Source: Nostoc sp. S4 (GTDB lineage Bacteria; Cyanobacteriota; Cyanobacteriia; Cyanobacteriales; Nostocaceae). Taken from it: 64,000 nt of DNA. The stretch covers positions 30,243 to 94,242 of the forward strand of contig JAQYWR010000032.1 of the NCBI GenBank assembly GCA_029379225.1, in the 5' to 3' direction. This document shows, in pieces, positions 18,787-27,220 of the stretch. The stretch's first letter is position 1. Each line of letters opens with the position of its first letter. Position numbers and translations under genes: made by a program. Below the pieces are notes generated by a model. It saw nothing but the letters and a program-made list of their open reading frames with translations, was not told the origin of the DNA and ran no database searches.

Positions 18787-19758
18787 CTACTTAATGAGAA
18801 ATTTGTTATTTCTTGCCATTTCAACAACTTGTAAAGCAAGCACACCATCAGCACCAGAACAGGTTGGTTGTCCGCCAATTTGTGCTAATTGCACAGCTTC
18901 AGTAACAGCCTCTAAAATGTGTCCTTTTAAGCCAGCTTCACAGATCATCTTTACTTGACCTAACTCTTGAAAGCCTGACCATTGACTAGGTTGAACTGTC
19001 TGCCAAGTAACTTGCTGTCCTCCAACGCTATACCGCAGCATACCGCCGGTTCCCCAGAGTTCGCCTTCGCCGATTGAACACCCAGTTCCACGTACTGCAA
19101 TCAAATATGCAGTTAATCCGCTGTTCCAGGATAGTGCAATTGACTCAGCAGTGTCATCTTTAGTAACAGGTAATTTTTCCAAACGATATGCACGAGCAAC
19201 CGATCCAAATAAAGCCAATAACATATCGATCCAATGGGTTCCATTATGTAATAAACCACCGTTGTAGCGTAAACAAGCACCAATTGGAGTTCCCAAGCCA
19301 TCATCTTGGTTCGTTAGATGTTTCAAGGCTTGCAGCATTGGTGTCCAACGACGCGAATAATTAGTTATCAAAATACAATTCTGTGCAGAGCAAGCAGCTA
19401 GGATCATTTCTGCCTCTGCTACATTAACTGCAAGAGGTTTTTCGCACAGGATGACACGCGGCTGCCAAGCGAGTGCAGCAATAACTCCCTGAGCGTGTAG
19501 GTGAGTGGGACTACATACTGATACTACGTCAAGGTGAAATCCATGTGGTACATCTTTCAAACTGGAGTATACCTGTGCTTCGGGAAAACGTTGCTGAAAA
19601 TCTCTACAAGCCTTTTGGTCTGGATCTACTCCTAATACAACTGTAACGTTAGGGATTTGGGCATACCCTTCGGAATGACTGAGTGGATCGCCTTGTGGGG
19701 AAATGCCAAAGCGATGCCCAATTTTTCCTAAACCAATAATACCGACACACACTTTCAT
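18787..19758 (-). CDS. Gfo/Idh/MocA-family oxidoreductase
   Basis: NAD(P)-dependent sugar dehydrogenase-like protein. The N-terminal Rossmann motif is GIIGLGKIGHRFG, followed by the family's VDPD acidic end of strand 2, CSPTHLHAQ and the catalytic Lys in LCEKPLAV (about residue 107). The C-terminal half has the alpha/beta substrate domain with LLHNGTHWIDMLL. It probably oxidises a hydroxyl of a sugar or nucleotide sugar to a ketone for the neighbouring aminotransferase. Gaps are 8 and 14 bp, so it is inside the operon. The exact substrate is unknown. Confidence 0.85.
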   Translation of the reverse strand: MKVCVGIIGLGKIGHRFGISPQGDPLSHSEGYAQIPNVTVVLGVDPDQKACRDFQQRFPEAQVYSSLKDVPHGFHLDVVSVCSPTHLHAQGVIAALAWQPRVILCEKPLAVNVAEAEMILAACSAQNCILITNYSRRWTPMLQALKHLTNQDDGLGTPIGACLRYNGGLLHNGTHWIDMLLALFGSVARAYRLEKLPVTKDDTAESIALSWNSGLTAYLIAVRGTGCSIGEGELWGTGGMLRYSVGGQQVTWQTVQPSQWSGFQELGQVKMICEAGLKGHILEAVTEAVQLAQIGGQPTCSGADGVLALQVVEMARNNKFLIK

Positions 19759-19772
19759 GAGTTTAATTTCTC

Positions 19773-20483
19773 TTAATAGTCAATCCATCCTTGTTTTTGG
19801 GCATAGTTCAAAATGTCTACTGTTGTAAATTGGGGATTCTGGGGATAAAGTGCTTCAAAAATGGCTTTGATGCGATCGTAGTCTTCTTGATAGTCAAGGG
19901 TAATACGGAAAAAAGGATTACTTAAGCCTGGAGGAGCAATGATATCCAAGCGACGATATTGCTCTGGATGTCGTCGGATGTACCAACCAACGTGTTCGTG
20001 AAAGGGTTTAATAGAGGCAAAATCAACTGTTTGAGCTAGTGTTTTCCAAGACAACACCATGAGATCCAGCCCATGAGGATATGAACGTACTTCACAATTG
20101 GCAACGTAATCTATATGGGGGTAAGCAGCGAAAAAGGCACAGATATGCTGGTCAATTACATAAGGGTCAATTAGGGGACAATCTCCTGTTAAAAGCACAC
20201 TAACTTCTGCTTGATAATGTCGCCCAGTTTCCACAACTCGTTCTAATACATTTTCTTCTGAACCACGAAAGTAAGGAATATTGTGTTTACTGCATAAGGA
20301 TGCGATCGCTTCGTCCTTTTCATTAGTGGTTGTGGCAACTACCACTTCATCTACATAACGAGCGCGACGGATACGCTCAACCATTAACAACAGCATTGGT
20401 TTACCCACTGCTTCCTTGAAGACTTTACCAGGAAGGCGTGAAGAACCCATCCGAGCTTCTATTGTGGCAATGACACGATTCAC
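19773..20483 (-). CDS. SpsF-type cytidylyltransferase-like protein, second copy
   Basis: Nucleotidyltransferase of the SpsF/CMP-NeuAc-synthetase-like group. The activation motif ARMGSSRLPGKVF is at residues about 10-22, then VVVATTTNEKDEAI, YFRGSEENVLERV and GDCPLIDP. It matches the other copy in the cluster (24450-25193) along its whole length with many changes, so the pair are old paralogs. One may load pseudaminic acid with CMP and the other a second sugar, perhaps the product of the adjacent oxidoreductase and aminotransferase. Confidence 0.8.
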   Translation of the reverse strand: MNRVIATIEARMGSSRLPGKVFKEAVGKPMLLLMVERIRRARYVDEVVVATTTNEKDEAIASLCSKHNIPYFRGSEENVLERVVETGRHYQAEVSVLLTGDCPLIDPYVIDQHICAFFAAYPHIDYVANCEVRSYPHGLDLMVLSWKTLAQTVDFASIKPFHEHVGWYIRRHPEQYRRLDIIAPPGLSNPFFRITLDYQEDYDRIKAIFEALYPQNPQFTTVDILNYAQKQGWIDY

Positions 20484-20516
20484 AGTTTAGTTACTTCTCC
20501 AGTCAAATTTTTATAT

Positions 20517-20735
20517 TTATTTATAGAAATCCAAATTGGCATTTAAATGTGTGATAAAATAAGGCTTAATCTCTGGATTAAAACTAAGTTTGTAATCGCC
20601 TCGATTTGGAGAATTCACTCCTACAAAATCAACTTCTTGCAACTTGCGTTTCAAACATTCTTCAATTAAATCAAGTAGTAAAAATGTTGAGCCACCACTT
20701 TCTCTATATTCAGCATTATTTTCAGCAAACATCAT
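20517..20735 (-). pseudogene. C-terminal fragment of a FemAB/GNAT-like acyltransferase
   Basis: A 72-residue frame resembling only the last part of FemAB or GNAT-type acyltransferases: GGSTFLLLDLIEECLKRK, then DFVGVNSPNRGDYKLSFNPEIKPYF, where the family ends with a substrate-binding strand and the K-x-S-F motif. The acyl-CoA or tRNA-binding N-terminal part is absent; only 68 bp separate it from pseI. It is most likely the remnant of a gene that lost its 5' part, though a short expressed protein cannot be ruled out. The family match is from memory of motifs, so moderate certainty. Confidence 0.5.
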
Positions 20736-20803
20736 TGAGATTAATCCTTCATTTGTTATTACTCAATATATAGAGAAAAGCACAAATCAGTATTAATTTA
20801 GTA

Positions 20804-21880
20804 TTAATTAGCTTGTTTAATCTGAGTTGATAATAATAAATTCCATGTAACAGGCGTACCTTTTTTGATATTTTGATTAACTGCTTTCCCAATAATAATG
20901 TCGAAAAATTTGGGTGCTAATCCTAATCCAGGACGTACTGCTCTTAGATTTTCTGGAGTGAGAATCTCTCCGGCATTGATATCTTGGGTAATGTAGAGCG
21001 ATCGCCGATAAACCAACGACTCTTTTTCAGCCTCAGTTGCTCCATATTTTTTATTGCCCAAAGCTTGCCAAGCTCTTTGCGACTCTATTACCAATTGCTG
21101 CATCTCTGCTGGTTCCATTGAAAAGGCTGAATCAACTCCACCATCAGCCCGACACAGAGTAAAGTGCTTCTCAATTAATGTAGCTCCTAAAGCAACACTA
21201 GCAACAGCAACTCCAATACCCATTGTGTGATCGGACAACCCCACCTGCACATTAAACAACTCACGCATTTGAGGAATAGTTAGCAGGTTAGTATTCTCTG
21301 GTGTAGCAGGATAGCTACTAGTACATTTGAGTAATATTAAGTCTTGACACCCAACTTCTCGCGCTGTCCGAACAGTTTCATCTAACTCAGAAATTGTCGC
21401 CATACCAGTAGAAATAATCATCGGTTTACCCGTGCTGGCAACTTTGCAAATTAGAGGTAAATCAGTATTTTCAAAAGAGGCGATTTTGTAGCAAGGTACA
21501 TTTAAAGATTCGAGGAAATCTACAGAGGTAGCATCAAAAGGAGTGCTAAACCCAATTATGCCTAGTTCTTTACAACGCTCAAAAATAGGTTTGTGCCATT
21601 CCCAAGGTGTGTAAGCCTGCTGATATAGTTGATATAGGGATTTTCCGTGCCAGAGACTATTAGGAGAATCAATGTAAAAATCACCCTCATTTATGTCTAA
21701 GGTCATCGTGTCAGCAGTATAAGTCTGGAGTTTAAGTGCATGTACTCCAGCTTTGGCAGCAGCTTCAACTATATCTAAAGCTCTTTCTAATGAAAGGTTA
21801 TGATTGCCAGACATTTCAGCAATCACAAAGGGCTTTTGACTGCTGCCAATTTTCATACCCTGAATTACTATTTCTTCCAT
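20804..21880 (-). CDS. pseI: Pseudaminic acid synthase PseI
   Basis: NeuB-family synthase that condenses the 6-deoxy-diacetamido-L-altrose with phosphoenolpyruvate to give pseudaminic acid. The TIM-barrel part has PFVIAEMSGNHN, GVHALKLQTYTADTMT and IGFSTPFD; the segment GKSLYQLYQQAYTPWEWH is characteristic of PseI rather than sialic or legionaminic acid synthases. The C-terminal SAF (antifreeze-like) domain (about 290-350) contains RRSLYITQDINAGE. I chose ATG 21880 (MEEIVIQG); a TTG at 21898 would overlap pseH. Four bases separate it from the pseH stop, so the two are coupled. Confidence 0.92.
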   Translation of the reverse strand: MEEIVIQGMKIGSSQKPFVIAEMSGNHNLSLERALDIVEAAAKAGVHALKLQTYTADTMTLDINEGDFYIDSPNSLWHGKSLYQLYQQAYTPWEWHKPIFERCKELGIIGFSTPFDATSVDFLESLNVPCYKIASFENTDLPLICKVASTGKPMIISTGMATISELDETVRTAREVGCQDLILLKCTSSYPATPENTNLLTIPQMRELFNVQVGLSDHTMGIGVAVASVALGATLIEKHFTLCRADGGVDSAFSMEPAEMQQLVIESQRAWQALGNKKYGATEAEKESLVYRRSLYITQDINAGEILTPENLRAVRPGLGLAPKFFDIIIGKAVNQNIKKGTPVTWNLLLSTQIKQAN

Positions 21881-21884
21881 ATAA

Positions 21885-22445
21885 TTAGCTTTTCCCAAAA
21901 CATATTGTTTCTATTTTTTGTTTATTCATTACCCATTCATTTTGGAATAAAGCCATACCGATAACATCTTCATACTTGCCATTTTTCAATATATGCTGTT
22001 TCAAGCATCCTTCTTCATTAAAACCAAACTTTTTATGCAGTTTTATAGTTGATATATTGAAAGAAAAGACTTCACAACACAATTTTCTGATTTGTAATAC
22101 TTCAAAAATATATTCTAAAAAGAGAAACTCCATAACTGCTCCGCTACCACGAGGGACATTAATATCTCCTAAATAAAAAGCCCAAGAGCATTTTTGATTA
22201 CACATATCTATTTGAATTACATTTGCTACCCCTACTGGACGGCATTGAAATTCAAAGATTTTATAAATAGTACTTTCATTATTGCTATTATTTTCAAACC
22301 ATTTTCTATGTTCATCCATACTAATAATGCGATCGCTGTACATATTGGCACGAATACGGTCAGAATTACGCCATTCTAATAACTGCTCTAAATCTGACTC
22401 TTGGAGAAGTCTTAGTCTGTATTCTTCACGTTTTGGCATTCCCAT
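21885..22445 (-). CDS. pseH: PseH-type GNAT N-acetyltransferase
   Basis: Acetyl-CoA-dependent acetyltransferase that by context adds the 4-N-acetyl group to UDP-4-amino-4,6-dideoxy-N-acetyl-altrosamine (PseH/SpsD step). The sequence shows a GNAT fold of usual length (186 aa): RLRLLQESDLEQLLEWRNSDRIR at the start, SWAFYLGDINVPRGSGAVMEFLF as the acetyl-CoA loop, and NISTIKLHKKFGFNEEGCL near the end. The start ATG 22445 has a GAGGAAA ribosome site and overlaps the end of the PhyH gene by 20 bp; ATG 22439 is an alternative. Confidence 0.87.
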   Translation of the reverse strand: MGMPKREEYRLRLLQESDLEQLLEWRNSDRIRANMYSDRIISMDEHRKWFENNSNNESTIYKIFEFQCRPVGVANVIQIDMCNQKCSWAFYLGDINVPRGSGAVMEFLFLEYIFEVLQIRKLCCEVFSFNISTIKLHKKFGFNEEGCLKQHILKNGKYEDVIGMALFQNEWVMNKQKIETICFGKS

Positions 22446-23349
22446 TGATTATATTTCCTCGGAAAATTGATTTACCATCTTCATTAAGATCGTCCCTAGT
22501 ATTCTCAAGTGATAAAGGGCCATCAAGATTACTATTTACGTAGTCTAAAAGTACTGAAGAAGTACTTCTAGATTTTTTAATTATGTACCGTAGAGATATT
22601 CGAGATTGAGAGAGCCTAGTTGGTTGAGTGCCATGTAACAAACAAGAATGCCAAAACCAAGTAGAGCCAGCCATACCTGTTAAAATACGAGACTGTAAAA
22701 GTTTAGACTTGCCACGAATATCTGAATACAACCAAGTGTTTGAAGTATCTCCATGAGATATTAAACTATGAGGAAATGTTGTTGCTCCAAATATGTGACT
22801 TCCAGGGATAATAAACAGAGGCGAGTCTAATTCAGAAACATCATCTAAATATATATAAAGAGTGATAAAGTCTGATAAACGATTTTTATAATCGATGATA
22901 TCTTGGTGAAAATCAATTCCATAAAAGTAAGTAATATCTCGATATTGTGGCTTAATAAACCCTCCTAAATTAGGAACCGGAAGCCTATCAATTTCTAATA
23001 AAGCCCAGTCAGGAATCCATTTTTTGGGCACTCCACAGATAACTTTTTTGAGAACTACGGAATATTCCTCACCTAATAACTCTGATAGTATAGATTGTAA
23101 AACAGTATTTTGTTCTATGAAACTTAAATCAAGCCCTTCTAAAATATTTCTTCCTGGGTAAGGATTTACGCCAGTATAGTGTGGATTAGCACGAAAATCT
23201 TTTTCCTCTATAAACAAGTCATGCTCAAAATCCCGTGTTTCTTTGATGAATTTTAATAGTTGTCTACACTTTTGTTGATTTACAATTTCACCAAGGGAAC
23301 AATAACCTTGTTCAACAAAGTTATTTAATTGGTTATACTTAATTTTCAT
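22426..23349 (-). CDS. PhyH-family 2-oxoglutarate/Fe(II) dioxygenase
   Basis: Phytanoyl-CoA dioxygenase-like protein, a non-haem iron hydroxylase. The metal-binding H-x-D is in GIDFHQDIIDY (about residue 148), the distal His is in WFWHSCLLHGTQ (about residue 238), and the 2-oxoglutarate Arg is likely in QSRISLRY. PLFIIPGSHIFG is also typical. No signal peptide. It lies between pseG (61 bp) and pseH (overlapping), inside the pseudaminic acid genes, so it may hydroxylate the nonulosonic acid, a precursor or a lipid carrier; none of these is shown. The family is common in Nostoc-type natural product and glycan clusters. Confidence 0.83.
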   Translation of the reverse strand: MKIKYNQLNNFVEQGYCSLGEIVNQQKCRQLLKFIKETRDFEHDLFIEEKDFRANPHYTGVNPYPGRNILEGLDLSFIEQNTVLQSILSELLGEEYSVVLKKVICGVPKKWIPDWALLEIDRLPVPNLGGFIKPQYRDITYFYGIDFHQDIIDYKNRLSDFITLYIYLDDVSELDSPLFIIPGSHIFGATTFPHSLISHGDTSNTWLYSDIRGKSKLLQSRILTGMAGSTWFWHSCLLHGTQPTRLSQSRISLRYIIKKSRSTSSVLLDYVNSNLDGPLSLENTRDDLNEDGKSIFRGNIINGNAKT

Positions 23350-23410
23350 ATATTATCGTTGGTAAATAATTACTCATAATAAACTATTAACCATGTATTT
23401 GTATATTTCT

Positions 23411-24439
23411 CTATTGGTCATAAAAACACATCAAAACCCTAGCTATTCCTTTCCCATCTACCAACTCCTGACCACGTTTGACCATTTCTGATCTTGTCTG
23501 GGTTGATGTTATTAATTCTGAAACTGCTGCTGCTATTTCAGTAGTTGAAATATTCTCATGCCATCCTAAATTTATGCCACTCACACCACTCAGTTTTTTA
23601 GCACTAGACCATTGATTATCTGCCAAAATTACGATTAGACTAGGCAAACCCATAAAAGCCAGTTCCCAACAAGTGCTACCACCAGCTGTCACTGCCACAT
23701 CAGCCCAAGCCATTAGCTCAGGCATATTTGTAACATTCCTTTTCAAGTAGATAGGAAAGCGCGATTTCTGACTAGCCGATCGCAGCTGCTTATAATGTGG
23801 ATTGCTTGCTCCAACTACAACTACTACTTCTAACCCTTCCACTTCTACTTGTTGCAATCCTTGAATCACCTTGAGAGTTACATTATCTGGATCTGCGCCG
23901 CCTAGTGTAAGTAGTAACTTCTTAGCTATTAGAGGGAGCGATCGCTGCCATCCTCGCCACTGCCAAAATTCCCGCCGCAAAAGGCTATAGCTTGTACCAA
24001 GTAACAGTTTGGTATATGGCTGTCTATTTCTGTACAATTCTTCATAAGCATGAATATTTTGATTTAAAACAATGTCCGCGTGGTACTGTTTTGCGTGTCC
24101 ATAATCATCAATGAATAAAAGTTTTAGCTCAAATTCCTTGATGATTTTTTGATACTTAGCACCAAAATGATAACCATCCACCACAACCCAATTTGCATTA
24201 AACTGGCGTGCGAGTTTCGCTGTTTCTTCGGCATCTTCAGCACTTCCAATTTGAATCGCTAGGTAGATAACTTCCATTCCTTCGGCATTTAACCGAGCTT
24301 TTAAATCTGGTACTTCTGTGGCGATCGCAAAAATTACCTGACCACCTGCATCTTGCCAAGCCTGCGCTAAAGCTAGACAACGCATTACATGACCTGTACC
24401 TATTTGTGTTGATGCATCTACTCTGATAAATAGCTTCAT
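23411..24439 (-). CDS. pseG: UDP-sugar hydrolase PseG
   Basis: Removes UDP from UDP-2,4-diacetamido-2,4,6-trideoxy-beta-L-altropyranose, releasing the free sugar for PseI. GT-B-like fold with the signature RVDASTQIGTGHVMRCLALA at the N-terminus (catalytic His in GTGHVMRC), WVVVDGYHFG, FIDDYGHAKQYHADIVLNQN and, near the C-terminus, VTAGGSTCWELAFMGLPSLI. Length 342 is normal. It follows the spsF gene with a 10-bp gap and belongs to the same operon. Confidence 0.93.
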   Translation of the reverse strand: MKLFIRVDASTQIGTGHVMRCLALAQAWQDAGGQVIFAIATEVPDLKARLNAEGMEVIYLAIQIGSAEDAEETAKLARQFNANWVVVDGYHFGAKYQKIIKEFELKLLFIDDYGHAKQYHADIVLNQNIHAYEELYRNRQPYTKLLLGTSYSLLRREFWQWRGWQRSLPLIAKKLLLTLGGADPDNVTLKVIQGLQQVEVEGLEVVVVVGASNPHYKQLRSASQKSRFPIYLKRNVTNMPELMAWADVAVTAGGSTCWELAFMGLPSLIVILADNQWSSAKKLSGVSGINLGWHENISTTEIAAAVSELITSTQTRSEMVKRGQELVDGKGIARVLMCFYDQ

Positions 24440-24449
24440 TTTTAAGAAA

Positions 24450-25193
24450 TTAATAGTTATGCAGCATATTTTTTTGTTCTACGTGTGCATTAATTAGTGA
24501 CCAATCAGGATGCTGTCTCAGTAAATCTAAACAATCCTCCAAACTAAATTTTGGAATTTGAGGATATAGCGCTTGAATAATTCTTTTAATGAGTTCAAAA
24601 TCATCTGCTGTATCCACTGTCCAACGATGTGAACTTTGATTTTCTGAATAAACTACTTGAGCTAATCGATAACGTTCAGGGTGTATATAAATAAATGGAG
24701 TAACATGCTCCCGGTCGGGTTGTATTGTTGCTTCTACAAACGCCTCATGTAATGCTAGAAATGAAAAAACCTCAGTATCCATTCCCCGTGGATAGCTTCT
24801 TTCTAAACAATTAGAAACATAATCATATTTATATTGATGTTCAAGATAAAACTCAATTACCTTATCAATCACTTGTGGATCGATAAGTGGACAATCGGAG
24901 GTGATACGAACTACTACATCTGCACGATGCTCTTTAGCAGCCTGATAATATCTAGCTAACACGTCTTCTTCAGAGCCTCGAAAATATGGTATTGAAAGGC
25001 GATCGCAAAGTTCAATGATTCGCAAATCTGTACTATTGTTTGTAGTAGCAATTACAATTTCATCAGCCAACTTTACTCGCTTTAATCTCTCAATCTGGTA
25101 TTCTAACAAAGGCTTACCAAATACCTTTTTGAGTACTTTTCCGGGAAGACGAGTTGAAGTCATTCTTGCCTGAACAATAATTACAGTTCTCAT
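24450..25193 (-). CDS. spsF: SpsF-type cytidylyltransferase (pseudaminic acid activation)
   Basis: Probable CMP-pseudaminic acid synthetase (PseF step; SpsF in the Bacillus sps operon, which has the same neighbours). It has the nucleotide-binding start VQARMTSTRLPGKVL, IVIATTNNSTDLR, YFRGSEEDVLARYY, SDCPLIDP and the C-terminal HRWTVDTADDFELI typical of SpsF. The start overlaps the pseC stop by 4 bp. Being next to pseC and pseG makes this copy the better PseF candidate than the paralog at 19773-20483. Confidence 0.85.
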   Translation of the reverse strand: MRTVIIVQARMTSTRLPGKVLKKVFGKPLLEYQIERLKRVKLADEIVIATTNNSTDLRIIELCDRLSIPYFRGSEEDVLARYYQAAKEHRADVVVRITSDCPLIDPQVIDKVIEFYLEHQYKYDYVSNCLERSYPRGMDTEVFSFLALHEAFVEATIQPDREHVTPFIYIHPERYRLAQVVYSENQSSHRWTVDTADDFELIKRIIQALYPQIPKFSLEDCLDLLRQHPDWSLINAHVEQKNMLHNY

Positions 25194-26359
25194 ATCAGCC
25201 TCTCTCTTAGCGAAGCTACTACCTTATCTTGACTCTCTTCATCTAGCCCATAATATATTGGAATACTGATAGCTTCTTTGTAGTATTTTTCGACCTGTGG
25301 GAAGTCTCCTAATTGAAATCCAAATCTTTGATAATAAGGCTGTATATGAACTGGAATATAGTGTAAATTCACACCAATTCCTGCACCGCGAAGTTCATCA
25401 AATATTTGCCGATGACTTTTATTAATCTTATCCAGTTTGAGCCGAATTACATAAAGATGCCAGCTAGATTCACTATCTGGATGTTGCCACGGCAGCATTA
25501 ATGGCAAATCTTGTAGTAGTTGATTATAGCGGTTGGCTAAAAACCAGCGACGTTCTACAAACTCATCCAGCCTTTGCATCTGACTAGTACCTAATGCTGC
25601 TTGGATATCTGTCATTCGATAGTTGAAGCCTAATTCCAATTGCTGATAATACCAAGAACCGTGAGATTCTCCTTGCATTAAATCTGGATTGCGAGTTATA
25701 CCATGACTTCTTAATCTAATTAATCTCTGATACAATTCCTCCTGATTTGTTAGTACCATACCACCTTCACCAGTTGTGATAATCTTGACTGGATGAAAAC
25801 TAAAAACCGTCATATCAGAAAATTGACAAGAACCAATAGGTTGTCTCTGATAGGTTCCGCCGATTGCATGAGAAGCATCTTCAATAATTTTGAAATTATA
25901 TTGCTGCGATAAAGCGGCAATTTGTTCCATTTCACAAGATTGCCCTGCAAAATGCACAGGTATTAATATTTTTGGTAAACATCCTTGCTTTTCTGCTTCA
26001 ACTAACCTACTTTCTAATTCATTTACGCTCAAATTATAAGTATTTGAATCAATATCAAGAAAATCTACTTTGGCGTTACAATAAAGTCCGCAATTAGCTG
26101 AAGCAACAAAGGTATTTGGTGATGTCCAAAGAATATCCGCTTCTCCTAAACCAGCTGCAACACAAGCAATATGTAATGCAGCCGTGGCACTAGAAACTGC
26201 TACAGCATATTTTGCTCCACAATAGTTAGCTACAGCTTGCTCAAATCTATCTATAGCTGGACCTTGAGTAATCCAGTTCGATCGCAAAACTTCAACAATA
26301 GCCTCAATATCTTCTTGGCTAAGATTATGTTGTCCATAAGGAATAAAGAAGTTTTTCAT
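25190..26359 (-). CDS. pseC: UDP-4-keto-sugar aminotransferase PseC
   Basis: PLP enzyme that converts UDP-2-acetamido-2,6-dideoxy-L-arabino-hexos-4-ulose to the 4-amino sugar. DegT-family motifs: YAVAVSSATAALHIACVAAG, EDASHAIGGTYQ and the PLP lysine in FSFHPVKIITTGEGG. The start IPYGQHNLSQEDIEAIVEVL and the segment LHYIPVHIQPYYQRFGF are PseC-like. Length 389 is normal. The gene is 8 bp after the methyltransferase and overlaps spsF by 4 bp. Confidence 0.92.
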   Translation of the reverse strand: MKNFFIPYGQHNLSQEDIEAIVEVLRSNWITQGPAIDRFEQAVANYCGAKYAVAVSSATAALHIACVAAGLGEADILWTSPNTFVASANCGLYCNAKVDFLDIDSNTYNLSVNELESRLVEAEKQGCLPKILIPVHFAGQSCEMEQIAALSQQYNFKIIEDASHAIGGTYQRQPIGSCQFSDMTVFSFHPVKIITTGEGGMVLTNQEELYQRLIRLRSHGITRNPDLMQGESHGSWYYQQLELGFNYRMTDIQAALGTSQMQRLDEFVERRWFLANRYNQLLQDLPLMLPWQHPDSESSWHLYVIRLKLDKINKSHRQIFDELRGAGIGVNLHYIPVHIQPYYQRFGFQLGDFPQVEKYYKEAISIPIYYGLDEESQDKVVASLRERLI

Positions 26360-26367
26360 TTTAAAAA

Positions 26368-27177
26368 TTATTTAAATCTCCAAATTATTACGCTTGTGGG
26401 ATGCAATGGATTAATTCCAATATAATCTGGATGGTATTCAATAATTTCTATATCATTTCTACTTTTTAATATATTAATTAAATCTTTATTATAATGATTG
26501 ATTTCAATATATCGATTTCTTAAAGTTCCTATCCAAGAATTTCTATTATTTAAAAAGCATGGTTCAAAGTTAAAGATAAAATCAATGTTTTTGCTTAATT
26601 GATAGATTCCATCTATAAAGTATTTGGCACTTTGTATTTGTTCTATACTATGAATAGTTAAGATACTGCTTCCAGCTTTAATTATTTGATAATCCTCTAA
26701 ATTATAATAATTGAAATTTTGAACTTCAAGCCCTAGCCTATTTGCTATTTTCATTGCATTCGTTGAATATTCTCCTCCATAAACTTCGGAACATATATTT
26801 TTGAGATATGAAAAGTTATAACCATAGCCACACCCTAGCTCACAGATACGAGATGGATTGTACCTTTTTACAAAACTAGAAATAATAGAAGAGTAGATAG
26901 ACCAAGCTAAGCTAATATTTGTTTCAAAAATCTCTTCACTTAATGAAATAAAAGTATTATCTTTTTCTGTAAGTCCATAATTTTCAAGTTCTTTAGTTCG
27001 GTAAAGCTCAATATTATTAAATTCAAATTCTACAATTGACCCATACTTTTCCTGGTCATACTCTCGTTCAACTTGTTCTAAATCTCGCTTTATAGAAAAT
27101 TTTTTTAGTCCAAGTAGTCTATCGCTCCAAGGATTATTTGATGATAAATATTGATTCCAACTTGATATTTTCATCAT
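26368..27177 (-). CDS. SAM-dependent class I methyltransferase
   Basis: Small-molecule methyltransferase with the SAM-binding motif ICELGCGYGYNFSYL, followed by GGEYSTNAMKIANRLG (acidic end of strand 2) and SSILTIHSIEQI. The N-terminal 110 residues are not shared with common families. AT-rich, and richer in Asn, Ile and Tyr than its neighbours, which may point to separate acquisition. It lies between pseB (43 bp) and pseC (8 bp), a position where Pse and Leg clusters often carry tailoring genes. The acceptor is unknown; a sugar or sugar-nucleotide is a guess from context. Confidence 0.75.
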   Translation of the reverse strand: MMKISSWNQYLSSNNPWSDRLLGLKKFSIKRDLEQVEREYDQEKYGSIVEFEFNNIELYRTKELENYGLTEKDNTFISLSEEIFETNISLAWSIYSSIISSFVKRYNPSRICELGCGYGYNFSYLKNICSEVYGGEYSTNAMKIANRLGLEVQNFNYYNLEDYQIIKAGSSILTIHSIEQIQSAKYFIDGIYQLSKNIDFIFNFEPCFLNNRNSWIGTLRNRYIEINHYNKDLINILKSRNDIEIIEYHPDYIGINPLHPTSVIIWRFK

Positions 27178-27220
27178 ATCTATACAACCTTGATTGAATT
27201 ACATTACTTATATAAATTAT

